Counted from the first letter of the stretch, positions 8,926 through 18,451 are shown. The stretch is DNA of 64,000 nt from Microbulbifer agarilyticus (GCF_001999945.1 NZ_CP019650.1:3277001-3341000), one strand, 5' to 3'. Notes: generated by a model from the letters alone, not told the origin. Made by a program: numbers and translations.

Positions 8926-10443
8926 ATGACCGAGAACCCGACATCATTCAGAAACCGACTACGCCGCAGCTGCATGCGCCTGCGTCAGCGCGCCGCCGGC
9001 TTCATTTCGGGTCTCACCGCTGGAATACTGCTGACCGCAGCGCCACTGGCGGCAACCGCCCAGGGCGACCATCACATCCAGCTCCCCATGCTGGGTGACA
9101 CCAGTAGCGGCCTGGTTTCCCGTGCACGGGAAAAAGAACTGGGCAGCATGTGGCTGCGCATGTTTCGCAGCCAAGTACGTACATCCAGTGACGCTCTGCT
9201 GCAGCAATATGTCGAGAATTCACTGCAGGCACTGGCGGAATATAGCCCTCTGGAAGACAAGAGCATCGACGTCGTTGTGGTGAACAACGACACCATGAAT
9301 GCCTTTGCCGTACCCGGCGGCGTGGTCGGCGTCCATACCGGGCTGTTTCTGTTTGCCGAAAACGAAGACCAGTTTGCCTCAGTTCTGGCGCACGAACTCG
9401 CGCACCTAAGCCAGCGCCACTACGCCCGCTCGCTGGAAGCACAGCGTAACAGCACCCTACCCACCCTCGCCGGTATGCTCGGCGCCCTGGTGCTGGCGGC
9501 GACCGCCGGCGGCGATGCAGGCCTCGCAGCCATGACCGCGACTCAGGCAGCCGCACTGGACAACCAACTGCGCTTTTCCCGCCAAAATGAGCAGGAAGCC
9601 GACCGCGTTGGTATCGAAACCCTGGCCAAGGCCGGTATGGACCCACAGGCCGCGGGCGAAATGTTCGAGCAAATGCTGAAAGCGACTCGCTATTACCGCC
9701 GCCCACCAGAATTTCTGCTCACGCACCCGGTTACCGAAAAGCGTATCGCTGACGCCAAGTTGCGGGCCAACCGCATGGACAAGGTACCCCTGCGCAACAG
9801 CCGCGAGTATCACCTGATGCGTGCGCGTATTCGCGTGGCTGCGGAGGCTACCCCGCAACAGGCGGTGAAGCGCTTCCAGGCGGAACTGCGCGGTATCAAT
9901 GACAGTGAAGATGCCGCCCGCTACGGCCTCGCGCTGGCGCAAACTTCCGCCGGCAAACCCGATACCGCCATCGACACACTGCAACCACTGCTGGACAAGG
10001 AGCCTGACAAAGACGCCTTTGTGCTGGCGCGCGCAGATATTGACCTTGCCCGCCAGGACTACACCAGCGCAACCAATCGACTGCAAAAAGCGGTAAACAA
10101 GAGCCCTAAAAACCACGCCCTGACCATGGGGCTGGCGAATGCCCACTTTAAGGCGGGCAACTACCTGGCCGCAGAACGCATTCTCAAGAAGCACAGCCGC
10201 GTGCGCCGCAAAGATCCGGCAGTGTGGTACCTGCTGGCGGAAACCCACGGTTTGGCCGGGGATATTGTCGGCGTGCACGAGGCGCGCGCTGAGTACTACA
10301 TCTTAAACGGTGTATTCGACAAAGCCCTGCAACACCTGCGTCACGGCGTTCGCCTGGCGAAGAACGATTACCAGACCCATGCGATCCTGGAACAGCGCAT
10401 GAAAGATGTGATCAAGATGCAGGAGCGGGCTAAAGAGCTCTAA
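8926..10443 (+). CDS. bepA: Periplasmic M48 metalloprotease and chaperone with TPR repeats
   Basis: BepA (YfgC) assists assembly of the LPS transporter LptD and degrades stalled outer-membrane proteins in the periplasm. The 505-residue protein has a signal peptide ending near residue 46 (ATAQ), an M48 peptidase domain with zinc motif HELAH at 156-160 and the third ligand E224 in NEQEADRVG, and a C-terminal TPR region from about 320 onward. E. coli BepA is 487 residues. The frame extends upstream to 8803, but the extra residues do not look like protein and would spoil the signal peptide. The start at 8926 is the best choice although its Shine-Dalgarno is weak. A strong terminator follows. Confidence 0.93.
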   Translation: MTENPTSFRNRLRRSCMRLRQRAAGFISGLTAGILLTAAPLAATAQGDHHIQLPMLGDTSSGLVSRAREKELGSMWLRMFRSQVRTSSDALLQQYVENSLQALAEYSPLEDKSIDVVVVNNDTMNAFAVPGGVVGVHTGLFLFAENEDQFASVLAHELAHLSQRHYARSLEAQRNSTLPTLAGMLGALVLAATAGGDAGLAAMTATQAAALDNQLRFSRQNEQEADRVGIETLAKAGMDPQAAGEMFEQMLKATRYYRRPPEFLLTHPVTEKRIADAKLRANRMDKVPLRNSREYHLMRARIRVAAEATPQQAVKRFQAELRGINDSEDAARYGLALAQTSAGKPDTAIDTLQPLLDKEPDKDAFVLARADIDLARQDYTSATNRLQKAVNKSPKNHALTMGLANAHFKAGNYLAAERILKKHSRVRRKDPAVWYLLAETHGLAGDIVGVHEARAEYYILNGVFDKALQHLRHGVRLAKNDYQTHAILEQRMKDVIKMQERAKEL

Positions 10444-10465
10444 TTCCAGCGAATCCAGGGTAAAA

Positions 10466-10490
10466 AAAGAGCGGCAAGTTGCCGCTCTTT
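10466..10490. terminator. Bidirectional terminator between bepA and nadA
   Basis: AAAGAGCGGCAA (10466-10477) and TTGCCGCTCTTT (10479-10490) form an almost uninterrupted stem around base 10478. T-rich sequence follows on the plus strand and T's follow on the minus strand. It separates convergent bepA and nadA. Confidence 0.93.
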
Positions 10491-10497
10491 TTTATTT

Positions 10498-11577
10498 TCA
10501 GTCCAGAGGTTTGCGGAAATCCAGCATCCGCTGCAGTGGCATCATCGCCCGCTTGCCGAGCGCCTCATCCACAAGGATTTCATTGTCACCGCGCTCCAGA
10601 ACCCCGCACAGGTTCTCTAGCGAGTTCATCGCCATCCACGGGCAATTCGCACAGCTGCGACAGGTAGCCCCCGAACCCGCGGTGGGAGCGATAATCAGCT
10701 CTTTATCCGGGCACTGCTGCTGCATCTTGTAGAAGATGCCTTGGTCGGTGGCGACAATAAATTGCTTGTTCGGGTGGGTTTTTGCCGCATTAATAATTTG
10801 CGAAGTGGAGCCCACCACGTCGGCCAGCTCCACAACCGCCGCGGGCGATTCCGGGTGCACCAGAACCAGAGCTTCCGGATACATGGCCTTCAAATCAGCC
10901 ACGCCCTTCGCCTTGAATTCTTCATGCACGATACAGGCCGCATCCCACAGCAAGACATCTGCACCGGTCTGCTTCTGCACGTAACTGCCGAGGTGTTTGT
11001 CCGGCGCCCACAAAATTTTCTCACCCTGCGAATCCAGGTAGTCGACCACATCCAGAGCGATGCTAGAGGTAACCACCCAGTCGGCACGCGCCTTAACCGC
11101 GGCCGATGTATTCGCGTACACCACCACGGTACGATCAGGGTGTTGATCACAGAACGCGGAAAATTCGTCAATCGGACAGCCCAGATCCAAAGAGCAGGTC
11201 GCCTCGAGGGTTGGCATAAGAACACGCTTGTGGGGCGTCAGAATTTTGGCCGTCTCCCCCATAAATTTCACGCCGGCCACGATCAGGGTATCGGCTTCGT
11301 GCTGCGCACCAAAGCGCGCCATTTCCAGGGAATCGGAGACACAACCACCAGTTTCCTCGGCCAGTGCCTGGATAAGCGGGTCGGTGTAGTAGTGCGCGAC
11401 CAGTACGGCATTCTGCTCTTTCAGCAGGCGCTTGATACGCTCGCGCCACTGGTTCAATTCTTCCTCGCTGTACGCATGGGCACCGGGATGCGCCAGGTGA
11501 TCCTGTACGAAGTCACGGGCATCGATCGCGTTGGGTGCGGGCGCGTTGGAAGCAAGTTTTTCGCTGCTGTCTGTCAT
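10498..11577 (-). CDS. nadA: Quinolinate synthase
   Basis: NadA condenses iminoaspartate with dihydroxyacetone phosphate to give quinolinate in de novo NAD synthesis, using an oxygen-sensitive [4Fe-4S] cluster. In this 359-residue protein the expected cluster ligands are C128, C215 and C312; C312 is the last cysteine of the CRSCANC motif at 306-312. These match C113, C200 and C297 of the E. coli enzyme with a constant 15-residue offset. The N-terminus is somewhat longer than in E. coli. nadB is not in the window. Confidence 0.97.
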   Translation of the reverse strand: MTDSSEKLASNAPAPNAIDARDFVQDHLAHPGAHAYSEEELNQWRERIKRLLKEQNAVLVAHYYTDPLIQALAEETGGCVSDSLEMARFGAQHEADTLIVAGVKFMGETAKILTPHKRVLMPTLEATCSLDLGCPIDEFSAFCDQHPDRTVVVYANTSAAVKARADWVVTSSIALDVVDYLDSQGEKILWAPDKHLGSYVQKQTGADVLLWDAACIVHEEFKAKGVADLKAMYPEALVLVHPESPAAVVELADVVGSTSQIINAAKTHPNKQFIVATDQGIFYKMQQQCPDKELIIAPTAGSGATCRSCANCPWMAMNSLENLCGVLERGDNEILVDEALGKRAMMPLQRMLDFRKPLD

Positions 11578-11621
11578 AGCTGTTTGCGTAAGTTCTCTGC
11601 GTACTGACGGAAAAGGCCGGC

Positions 11622-11627
11622 ATTATA
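11622..11627 (-). promoter_or_regulatory. Candidate -10 box for nadA
   Basis: A perfect TATAAT on the minus strand lies 45 bases before the nadA start. No good -35 box stands 16-18 bases further upstream, so the call rests on the -10 alone. Confidence 0.4.
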
Positions 11628-11764
11628 CCGATACCGGCGCAATTCGCCGATGTTCAATCGGGAATCCCTGCAAACAGACGCATTTTAAGGTGGTACGGCA
11701 ACAGAAACGATGACGCGGAAGCAATCGGATTAGGCTGTTAAGCAAGGGGAAGATCTTAAGGAAA

Positions 11765-11840
11765 TGGTGGGTCGTGCTGGATTCGAACCAGCGACCAATT
11801 GGTTAAAAGCCAACTGCTCTACCAACTGAGCTAACGACCC
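11765..11840 (-). tRNA. tRNA-Lys (anticodon UUU)
   Basis: A 76-base tRNA including an encoded CCA end. The acceptor arm GGGTCGT pairs with ACGACCC, the D-arm AGCTCAGTTGGTAGAGC and T-arm GCTGGTTCGAATCCAGC are standard, and the anticodon loop CTTTTAA carries TTT. It is identical base for base to the copy at 11963-12038. Confidence 0.97.
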
Positions 11841-11962
11841 TTAAGACTGTCACATCCATGGAGATAATGACAAAACTACTTGTATAACCCGTACTTGCTA
11901 CGAGTTCTTTAATACATAACCGCACGACTAAGGTGTCGAAATGCGGTTACAGGGGGGGAAGA

Positions 11963-12038
11963 TGGTGGGTCGTGCTGGATTCGAACCAGCGACCAATTGG
12001 TTAAAAGCCAACTGCTCTACCAACTGAGCTAACGACCC
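11963..12038 (-). tRNA. tRNA-Lys (anticodon UUU), second identical copy
   Basis: The same 76 bases as the downstream copy, with encoded CCA, 122 bases away. Both are probably co-transcribed from the promoter at 12066-12093. The spacer between them shows no other gene. Confidence 0.97.
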
Positions 12039-12065
12039 TTGACCCCTCTACCTGAGGAGCTGCGT

Positions 12066-12093
12066 ATCTTACGGATCTAATCCGGAAACGCAA
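12066..12093 (-). promoter_or_regulatory. Candidate sigma-70 promoter of the tRNA-Lys pair
   Basis: On the minus strand TTGCGT (12088-12093) and TAAGAT (12066-12071) are 16 bases apart, about 27 bases upstream of the first tRNA. The bases after the -10 box (ACGCAGCTCC) are GC-rich, as in stringently controlled stable-RNA promoters. Confidence 0.55.
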
Positions 12094-12175
12094 GTCCCGG
12101 TTACAAAAAAATTGCTAACAAATTTAAGGGCTTAGACAGCCATTTTACACCCTGCGGAATACTCCTGCGGGGCGT

Positions 12176-12850
12176 TCACGCATACACGGTGGGGTCGGCG
12201 AGTCCCGCTTCGGCAAAGCCCGCCGCACGTAGGCGGCAGCTATCGCAACGCCCGCAGGCCGCGCCACTCGGCAGGGCCTGATAGCAGCTAACCGTCAGGC
12301 TGTAATCGACACCCAACCCGGTGCCACGCTCGACGATATCCGCCTTGCTCATCTTCATCAGCGGCGCATGAATGGTCAGCTTATTCCCCTCTACCCCCGC
12401 ACGGGTTGCGAGGTTGGCCATTTTTTCGTACGCCTCGATATACTCGGGGCGACAGTCCGGGTAACCAGAATAGTCAACGGCGTTTACACCCACAAAAATA
12501 TCCTGCGCTCCCAGCACTTCTGCCCAACCCAGTGCGATCGACAGGAACACAGTATTGCGCGCCGGCACATAGGTGACCGGGATGCCGGAGGTCTCCTCCT
12601 CGGGGACATCGATGCTGTCATCGGTGAGCGCAGAGCCGCCGATGACGCGCAGGTCGAGCTTAACCACCTTGTGCTCACTGGCACCCAGATCGGCGGCAAC
12701 CCGTTGCGCAGCCATCAATTCGGCACTGTGGCGCTGGCCGTAATCAAAGCCCAAGGCATAACACTCGTAGCCCTCGGCCCGCGCCATAGCCAGAACGGTG
12801 GCGGAATCCAGACCACCGGAGAGTAAAACGACGGCTTTCTTGCTACTCAT
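12176..12850 (-). CDS. queC: 7-cyano-7-deazaguanine synthase (preQ0 synthase)
   Basis: QueC converts 7-carboxy-7-deazaguanine to preQ0 with ATP and ammonia in queuosine biosynthesis. The 224-residue protein shows the PP-loop SGGLDS at 11-16 and the C-terminal zinc-binding cysteines in [18 protein letters not shown]. The ATG at 12850 agrees with the family N-terminus. It lies 66 bases downstream of queE on the same strand, so the two steps are probably co-expressed. No preQ1 riboswitch was recognised upstream of either gene. Confidence 0.97.
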   Translation of the reverse strand: MSSKKAVVLLSGGLDSATVLAMARAEGYECYALGFDYGQRHSAELMAAQRVAADLGASEHKVVKLDLRVIGGSALTDDSIDVPEEETSGIPVTYVPARNTVFLSIALGWAEVLGAQDIFVGVNAVDYSGYPDCRPEYIEAYEKMANLATRAGVEGNKLTIHAPLMKMSKADIVERGTGLGVDYSLTVSCYQALPSGAACGRCDSCRLRAAGFAEAGLADPTVYA

Positions 12851-12916
12851 AAAACTGCCAATTGCTTGCTGATTACTTCGTAAAAATGGAATTATCGGGG
12901 GTGCTTAAACACCGGA

Positions 12917-13603
12917 CTAGACACCGGGAATGTCGCCCCAGAGCAGCTTGTGCAGCTGCATCTGCATACGTACCGGCAGACCGTCTTCCAGTATCCACTC
13001 TGCCAGCTGGCGTGGCGCCAGCTGTTCATAGCTGGGGGAGAACAACACCTCGCCGACCCGTTCAGACAGACGGTATTGATCCAAGGTAAAGCGCGCCCAG
13101 TCGTAGTCACCACGATCACAGATCACGAATTTGACCTGATCTTTTTCAGTCAGCAGCGGGATGTTTTCCATGCGATTGCGCGCCTGCTCACCAGACGCCG
13201 GCGTTTTAAGGTCAACCACTCGGGATACCCGCGCATCCACCGCGTCAACCGGCATGGCGCCGCTGGTTTCCAGCGAAACCTGGTAACCGGCGTCACACAG
13301 GGCCCTTAGCAGCGGAATGCAATTTGGCTGGGCCAGTGGCTCACCGCCAGTGACGCACACGTGGCGCGCCGGGTAGCTCTGAACCTTCTGCAAGATCGCG
13401 GCCAGCGACATCCGCTCGCCACCATAGAAGGCATATTCGGAGTCGCAGTAGGTACAGCGCAGCGGGCAACCGGTCAGACGTACGAATACCGTCGGCAAGC
13501 CCGCGTCGCGCGCTTCCCCCTGCAGAGAGTAAAAAAGCTCACTGATGCGGAGAGACTCTTCGGTCAAACTCACCGCTCCCAGCTCAGTTTCAAATTCGGC
13601 CAT
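12917..13603 (-). CDS. queE: 7-carboxy-7-deazaguanine synthase (radical SAM)
   Basis: QueE rearranges 6-carboxytetrahydropterin to 7-carboxy-7-deazaguanine, upstream of QueC. The protein of 228 residues has the radical-SAM cysteine motif CPLRCTYC (Cx3CxxC), the glycine-rich VTGGEPL block and the substrate region SLETSGAMPV. The ATG at 13603 (MAEFETEL) is chosen because the longer frame to 13729 would run back through the cpoB terminator hairpin. Its promoter must therefore lie between 13604 and 13653. Confidence 0.95.
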   Translation of the reverse strand: MAEFETELGAVSLTEESLRISELFYSLQGEARDAGLPTVFVRLTGCPLRCTYCDSEYAFYGGERMSLAAILQKVQSYPARHVCVTGGEPLAQPNCIPLLRALCDAGYQVSLETSGAMPVDAVDARVSRVVDLKTPASGEQARNRMENIPLLTEKDQVKFVICDRGDYDWARFTLDQYRLSERVGEVLFSPSYEQLAPRQLAEWILEDGLPVRMQMQLHKLLWGDIPGV

Positions 13604-13653
13604 ACACCACTCTGTATCGTGAAATCCTGCTGTCGGTTCAGCACATACAAAAA

Positions 13654-13681
13654 CGCCCGGAGGGTAGGTACCCCCCGGGCG
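13654..13681 (-). terminator. Intrinsic terminator of the tol-pal operon
   Basis: CGCCCGG (13654-13660) pairs with CCGGGCG (13675-13681), with further GGG/CCC pairing inside. On the minus strand the stem is followed by TTTTTGT. It lies about 80 bases after the cpoB stop and separates it from queE. Confidence 0.9.
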
Positions 13682-13759
13682 CGGGATCATAGAGTTTTTC
13701 TGATCACAAAACCAGCAATCCTTACTCAAGGAGTCATTGCTGATAGTGACCGGAGATCT

Positions 13760-14602
13760 CTACTGGAAGTTTTCCTTCAGATACTGCTTGGCCAGACCGG
13801 AGGCGCGCTGGTCGCTTGAGGCGACCTGCTCCAGCAGGTCCTTGGCTTTCGCGTTGTCACCCAGCTGGTGATACACGGTGCCGAGCTTATAGCGGCCATC
13901 CCAAACTTTATTGGAGTTGGGGTAGCCGTCCAGCAGCGCGACAAACCAGGTACGGGCCTCTTCGATATTGCCCTGAACCAGCGCGATCTCACCCAGCCAG
14001 TAATTGGCATTCGGTGCGTACTGACCGTCGGGATAGTCTTCCAGCAGGCTCTTGAATGCCTTGCTGGCACCGGCGTAATCACCTTTACGCGCCAGGCCAA
14101 AGCTTGCCTGATAACGGTCGCGCTCACTCTCGCTGGCTTGCGGGGCCGCGCCACCGCCACTGGTGGCTGGTGCCTGAGGTTGTTTTGCGTCGGCAGCATT
14201 GGTGCCGACTGCTGCTCCCGCGGGCGCACCTTCAGCCGGTGCAGCGCCATCCAGTTTCGAAATGCGGCGGTCGAGATTCATGTAGTCTTCGGTGCGCTGC
14301 TGGCGCAACCGCTTGATCTCATGTCGCAACTCTTCCACGGCACCGCGCAGCTCTTGTACTTCCTGCTGGAGTACCTGCATCTGGTAATACGCATCCGCTT
14401 GCGGATTCGCCTGCATGCCAGCAGAAGTGTTGGTGCGAGCCGCCAGCTGTGGATAACTGGGGGGAGGCGGGGTTGCAGTACCCTGATTGACCGAACTGCC
14501 ACTGGACAGATCAACCACCGGGGCCTGCGCGAATACGAACGAAGCCGCAGCCATGGAGGCTGCGGCTATCGCGATACTTCTAATCAAAAAAGACAATTGC
14601 AT
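13760..14602 (-). CDS. cpoB: Cell division coordinator CpoB (YbgF), periplasmic TPR protein
   Basis: CpoB links the Tol-Pal machine to peptidoglycan synthesis during outer-membrane constriction. The 280-residue protein has a signal peptide ending after FVFAQ (about residue 26), a proline-rich stretch, a coiled coil at about 70-110 (MQVLQQEVQELRGAVEELR), a low-complexity Ala/Gly/Pro linker at about 118-155, and a C-terminal TPR domain at 160-280. It is the last gene of the Tol-Pal series, nine bases after pal, and a terminator follows. Confidence 0.95.
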   Translation of the reverse strand: MQLSFLIRSIAIAAASMAAASFVFAQAPVVDLSSGSSVNQGTATPPPPSYPQLAARTNTSAGMQANPQADAYYQMQVLQQEVQELRGAVEELRHEIKRLRQQRTEDYMNLDRRISKLDGAAPAEGAPAGAAVGTNAADAKQPQAPATSGGGAAPQASESERDRYQASFGLARKGDYAGASKAFKSLLEDYPDGQYAPNANYWLGEIALVQGNIEEARTWFVALLDGYPNSNKVWDGRYKLGTVYHQLGDNAKAKDLLEQVASSDQRASGLAKQYLKENFQ

Positions 14603-14611
14603 GCTTCTAGA

Positions 14612-15088
14612 TTAGTTGATCACCACGCGACGGTTCATAGAACGCGCGCTCTCGCTGGAGCCTTCCTGGGCAGGACGCTCTTCGCCGTAGCTGATCACTT
14701 CCAGGTTCGCAGCATTTACGCCCTGAAGTACCAGGAAGTCGCGAACCGCGTTGGCGCGACGCTCACCCAGTGCCAGGTTGTATTCGCGAGTACCCAGTTC
14801 GTCAGCGTGGCCTTCCAAGCGAACGGTGCCAGCGGCGCCGCGCATACGGTCAGCGTGCTTGATCAGCAGCTCACGAGTAGAAGGCTTCAGCAGGCTCTGG
14901 TCAAAGTCGAAGTACACGACGTTATCCAGCGCAACTGCAGTTTCGGTTGCAGTGGTATCTTCAACCACCGGAGGTGGGGTCTGAGCCATCTGCTGATTTG
15001 CGCTGTCATCGGTGTCGGTGCTGGAACAACCGGCAGTTACTGCCAGTACACATACCAGACCCAAACCGGTTTTTACTGATTTGAACAT
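14612..15088 (-). CDS. pal: Peptidoglycan-associated lipoprotein
   Basis: Pal anchors the outer membrane to peptidoglycan and binds TolB. The 158-residue precursor has a lipoprotein signal peptide with lipobox LAVTAGC (lipidated Cys 21), a short linker and an OmpA-like peptidoglycan-binding domain at about 55-158 with the conserved HADELGTREYNLALGERRANAV block. The ATG at 15088 is preferred to a TTG two codons upstream because GGAG stands six bases before it. The 136-base gap from tolB holds a small inverted repeat (CGGCAAA 15191-15197 against TTTGCCG 15207-15213), and pal may have its own promoter there. Confidence 0.97.
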   Translation of the reverse strand: MFKSVKTGLGLVCVLAVTAGCSSTDTDDSANQQMAQTPPPVVEDTTATETAVALDNVVYFDFDQSLLKPSTRELLIKHADRMRGAAGTVRLEGHADELGTREYNLALGERRANAVRDFLVLQGVNAANLEVISYGEERPAQEGSSESARSMNRRVVIN

Positions 15089-15224
15089 AAACAACTCCGC
15101 TTAGTGTTATCGAGAAATCCTGTAAGACGTTTTAAAACCGTGGATTTAATCAGGGTTTCGTTTTTTCTTAGTTGTTTGATCTCACACTTACGGCAAATAA
15201 ACAAGCTTTGCCGCAGTCACAGCA

Positions 15225-16523
15225 TCAATCAAAGTAAGGCGACCACGCCGGCTCGCGGACATTTCCCTGCTGAGAAGGCAGGCTGTACTTCACCCCGGCA
15301 TCTAGCGATACCGCGGCCAGAATACCTTTATTCCCCCGCTTGGTGGCGTACATCAGCATCGCACCATTAGGTGCAATACTCGGGGATTCGTCCAGGCGCG
15401 TCTCCGTTAGGACACGCATGCGTCCGGATACGATGTCCATCGTAGCGATCGTAAACACCCCCCTGCTACGATGCACCATAACCAGCGTTTTACCGTCGGG
15501 GGATACCCGCGGACGTGCGTTATAGTCGCCGTCGAAGGTTAAGCGGTCTACTTGACCCGTGGCAAGAGTCAATTGATAAATTTGTGGCTTACCTCCCCTA
15601 TCGGAAGTGAAAACCAGCGATTTCCCATCCGGCATCCAGTTCGGCTCGGTATCAATGGAGAAGTGACGGGTCATACGGGTGAAGCGGCCGGTGTTCAAAT
15701 CGAGCACATAAATCTCGGGGTTGCCGTCTTTCGACAGCACCATCGCCAGCTTGCTGCCATCCGGAGAGAAGGTGGGGGAGCTGTTCAGCCCCTTGAAGTT
15801 GGTCAGCTGCTGGCGTGCACCGGTGCGCAGGTTCTCGCGGAAGATCGCCGGGCGACCTGTCTCAAATGACACATAGGCCACTTCCTGGCCATTTGGCGAC
15901 CAGCTCGGCGACATCACCGGCGCACTGAAACGGCGAATCTGGCGAGCGCGGGCGCCGTCGATATCCGACAGCATCAGGGCATAGCTGGGCTGGCCACCGC
16001 GCCGGGTTTCCTGCACGTACACCATCTGGGTACCAAACGCACCGCGGATCCCGGTGATTGCCTCAAAAATCTCATCGGCCGCGCGGTGCGCGATATCGCG
16101 CAGCTGGTTGGCCCCACCCGTCACCTGCTTGGTGAACATTTTGCGCTGCCCGAAGATATTCACCAGATCAAAGCTCAGCAAATAGCCGTTGGCCTGGGGC
16201 TGCATACGCCCGGTCACCACGTATTCGGTGCCGAGCATGCGCCAGTCGCGGAAGCTGACCTGCTCCGGGGTTTTCGGGAAAGACAGCATGTCGTCCCGCG
16301 GCACCGGCGCAATCAGGCCGCTGCGGCGTAAATCCGCGGAAATAATCGCGGACACATCCTCCGCAAGCACTCCGCTACCGGACCACTCGAATGGCACTAC
16401 CGCCACCGGGGTCGGGTTGTCGTTTCCATCATCGATTTCCACCACCAGCTGGGCGTGGGCGGAGACCGCCAGCACACAGCCCAACAGGGCGGCAAACATA
16501 AGTGAGACTGTTTTCTTCATCAT
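15225..16523 (-). CDS. tolB: Tol-Pal system beta-propeller protein
   Basis: TolB is the periplasmic protein that couples TolA to Pal. The 432-residue protein has a signal peptide (residues 1-25, ending AHA), an N-terminal alpha/beta domain to about 165, and a six-bladed WD40-like propeller with repeated SPDG-type turns such as SWSPNGQEVAY, TFSPDGSKLAM and RVSPDGKTLVM. The ATG at 16523 overlaps the tolA stop (ATGATGA), and a second ATG at 16520 is an equally possible start. Confidence 0.97.
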   Translation of the reverse strand: MMKKTVSLMFAALLGCVLAVSAHAQLVVEIDDGNDNPTPVAVVPFEWSGSGVLAEDVSAIISADLRRSGLIAPVPRDDMLSFPKTPEQVSFRDWRMLGTEYVVTGRMQPQANGYLLSFDLVNIFGQRKMFTKQVTGGANQLRDIAHRAADEIFEAITGIRGAFGTQMVYVQETRRGGQPSYALMLSDIDGARARQIRRFSAPVMSPSWSPNGQEVAYVSFETGRPAIFRENLRTGARQQLTNFKGLNSSPTFSPDGSKLAMVLSKDGNPEIYVLDLNTGRFTRMTRHFSIDTEPNWMPDGKSLVFTSDRGGKPQIYQLTLATGQVDRLTFDGDYNARPRVSPDGKTLVMVHRSRGVFTIATMDIVSGRMRVLTETRLDESPSIAPNGAMLMYATKRGNKGILAAVSLDAGVKYSLPSQQGNVREPAWSPYFD

Positions 16524-17272
16524 TGGCGCAGGCCTTCGACTCTAAATATCAGTTTGGTGGTTCTAATCTGGCGCTCGAACAGTGACGGCTCCTCGCGAGC
16601 CACTTTTTCCACTTCCGGGAACACTTCGACTTTCTTGACAGCGGTTAGCACGGATCTATCCACAGCCGCATTGCCGCTGCCTTTGGTGATGGTGGAGGCC
16701 ACGACGCGGCCAGTAGGTACAAAGTTGATCTCAACCTCTACCACCATGCCGTTCCGGGCACTCGGAGGGCGACTCCACACCTGCACAATACGCTGGCGAA
16801 TGGCCTGGGCCACCGACATGACCGCCGCAGAGTCGTCGCTCGCCTCCTGCAGAAACTCTTCATCTTCCAGCGCATCCTCGAATGCACTCTGGCGTTCCTG
16901 CTCAAGGCGCTCTTTCTCTTTGCGCGCTTTCTCTTCTGCCTCGCGCTTCTTGCGGGCCTCGTCCGCTTTGCGCTTTTTCTCGGCGTCCTGCCGCTTCTTG
17001 CGCTCGGCAGCGGCCTTGCGCTTCTTCTCTGCCTCCGCGCGACGCTGGCGCTCGAGCTCCTGCTGGCGACGCTTCTCGCGAAGGTCAACCTTAGGAGGCG
17101 CCTTAGGCTTGTCGGACTTGGATTCGAGCTGTACCAGCTTGGCCTCGACGAACTTGGGCATCGGCTTCAGCTCGCGATGGGGCTTCGCTTCCCAACCAAA
17201 GGTCATCACTGCGATCAAAAGCGCGTGCAGTGCAACACTGATTACGATGGCCGGGCCGTAAGAGCTATTCAT
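16520..17272 (-). CDS. tolA: TolA, membrane-spanning link of the Tol-Pal system
   Basis: TolA uses the proton-motive force through TolQR and reaches across the periplasm to TolB and Pal. The 250-residue protein has one N-terminal helix (about 8-26), a highly charged Lys/Glu/Arg/Ala coiled-coil rod at about 55-135 and a C-terminal TolA domain III at about 145-250. At 250 residues it is much shorter than E. coli TolA (421) because the rod is short. It begins 19 bases after tolR. Confidence 0.95.
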   Translation of the reverse strand: MNSSYGPAIVISVALHALLIAVMTFGWEAKPHRELKPMPKFVEAKLVQLESKSDKPKAPPKVDLREKRRQQELERQRRAEAEKKRKAAAERKKRQDAEKKRKADEARKKREAEEKARKEKERLEQERQSAFEDALEDEEFLQEASDDSAAVMSVAQAIRQRIVQVWSRPPSARNGMVVEVEINFVPTGRVVASTITKGSGNAAVDRSVLTAVKKVEVFPEVEKVAREEPSLFERQIRTTKLIFRVEGLRQ

Positions 17273-17291
17273 GCTTGGGTTCAGCTCCAGC

Positions 17292-17723
17292 TCACTGCGA
17301 CGGCGGCTCTGTGACCAGGCCCACGCTGGGCGCGCCAGCCTGCTGCAGATGGGTCATTGCGCCCACGATCAGACCGTATTTTGCGTCCGTGTCGCCCCAC
17401 ACCAGTACCGGAGTCTTGGGCTTCTGGCGCAACACCTTGGCCACGGTATCCTTGATTTCCTCCAGCGGCTTGGCCACCTGCTCGTCGTCACCAAGGTTCA
17501 GATAGTAGGTGCCGTCCGCCTTGACCGAGATAATCAACGGTTCGTCATCGGTGTCATCAATCGGCGCAGAAGGTGCGTCGGGCAGGTCGACCTTTACACC
17601 CTGCATCAACAGCGGCGCGGTCACCATAAACACAATCAGCAGTACCAACATCACGTCGATGTAAGGCACCACGTTGATCTCGGAGACCAGCTTGCGTTTG
17701 GCGGGTTTGCGAAAGTTGCTCAT
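17292..17723 (-). CDS. tolR: TolR, biopolymer transport protein of the ExbD family
   Basis: TolR forms the proton channel with TolQ in the inner membrane. The 143-residue protein has one helix (about 20-40) containing the key Asp in PYIDVMLVLLIVFM, followed by a periplasmic domain. It lies 35 bases after tolQ and 19 bases before tolA, on the same strand. Confidence 0.97.
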   Translation of the reverse strand: MSNFRKPAKRKLVSEINVVPYIDVMLVLLIVFMVTAPLLMQGVKVDLPDAPSAPIDDTDDEPLIISVKADGTYYLNLGDDEQVAKPLEEIKDTVAKVLRQKPKTPVLVWGDTDAKYGLIVGAMTHLQQAGAPSVGLVTEPPSQ

Positions 17724-17758
17724 GATTTGGCTCTTTGCACAGCGTTGCGACCGGCGCC

Positions 17759-18451
17759 TCAGCCGGCAGCATGCACCCTGCGGTGCAGGATAGAGGAGAA
17801 TTCTTCGGCAAAGGTTTCATAGCTCGAAAGCAGCCACTCCGCCTTGGCGGAGTAACGGTTAAATGCCATTACCGCCGGAATCGCCGCAAACAGCCCCATC
17901 GCCGTCGCAATCAGGGCTTCGGAGATCCCCGGCGCCACCGTGGCAATGGTGGCCTGGTGCATGGTGGCGAGGCCGCGGAAGGAGTTCATGATGCCCCATA
18001 CAGTGCCGAACAGGCCGATATACGGGCTCACCGAGCCGACGGTGGCGAGGAACGGCAGGTTCATCTCGACCTTTTCCTGCTCCCGGGACATGGCCACGCG
18101 CATGGCGCGCTCGGTCCCTTCCATCACCGCCGCCGGGCTACTTTTGCCCTGTTGGCGCAGACGGGTGAATTCGGTGAAACCGGCGCGAAACAGGGATTCT
18201 ACCCCGTCAATTTTGCCCTTCTCCGCCGCGGCATTGCCGTCGCGGAACAGCTGGTTCAGGTCCGAACCGGACCAGAACTTACGTTCGAAGTTGATCATGG
18301 ACTTGCGCGCCCGCGACAGGTAGGTACCGCGCTGAATGATCATTACCCAGGAAATGACCGAGGCCAGCAGTAGCATCAGCATTACCAACTGCACCAATAG
18401 ACTGGCGCTGGAAATCAGCCCCCACAGAGAAAGTTGTTCACCGGCGTTCAT
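17759..18451 (-). CDS. tolQ: TolQ, proton channel subunit of the MotA/TolQ/ExbB family
   Basis: TolQ is the multi-pass inner-membrane subunit of the Tol motor. The protein of 230 residues has helices at about 15-38, 135-160 and 170-190, with the conserved LPFLATVGSVSPYIGLFGTVWGIM block. The ATG at 18451 overlaps the ybgC stop (ATGA), which supports coupling and excludes the longer frame reaching to 18532. Confidence 0.97.
   Translation of the reverse strand: MNAGEQLSLWGLISSASLLVQLVMLMLLLASVISWVMIIQRGTYLSRARKSMINFERKFWSGSDLNQLFRDGNAAAEKGKIDGVESLFRAGFTEFTRLRQQGKSSPAAVMEGTERAMRVAMSREQEKVEMNLPFLATVGSVSPYIGLFGTVWGIMNSFRGLATMHQATIATVAPGISEALIATAMGLFAAIPAVMAFNRYSAKAEWLLSSYETFAEEFSSILHRRVHAAG

Noticed and set aside
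11765..12038. tRNA-Lys genes as an integration site of a mobile element
   Set aside because: The direct repeats are complete identical tRNA genes, and there is no integrase or foreign cargo between or beside them.
13604..13700. Possible preQ1 riboswitch before queE
   Set aside because: The only strong structure is a GC-rich hairpin followed by T's, which is a terminator for cpoB; no preQ1 core sequence was found.
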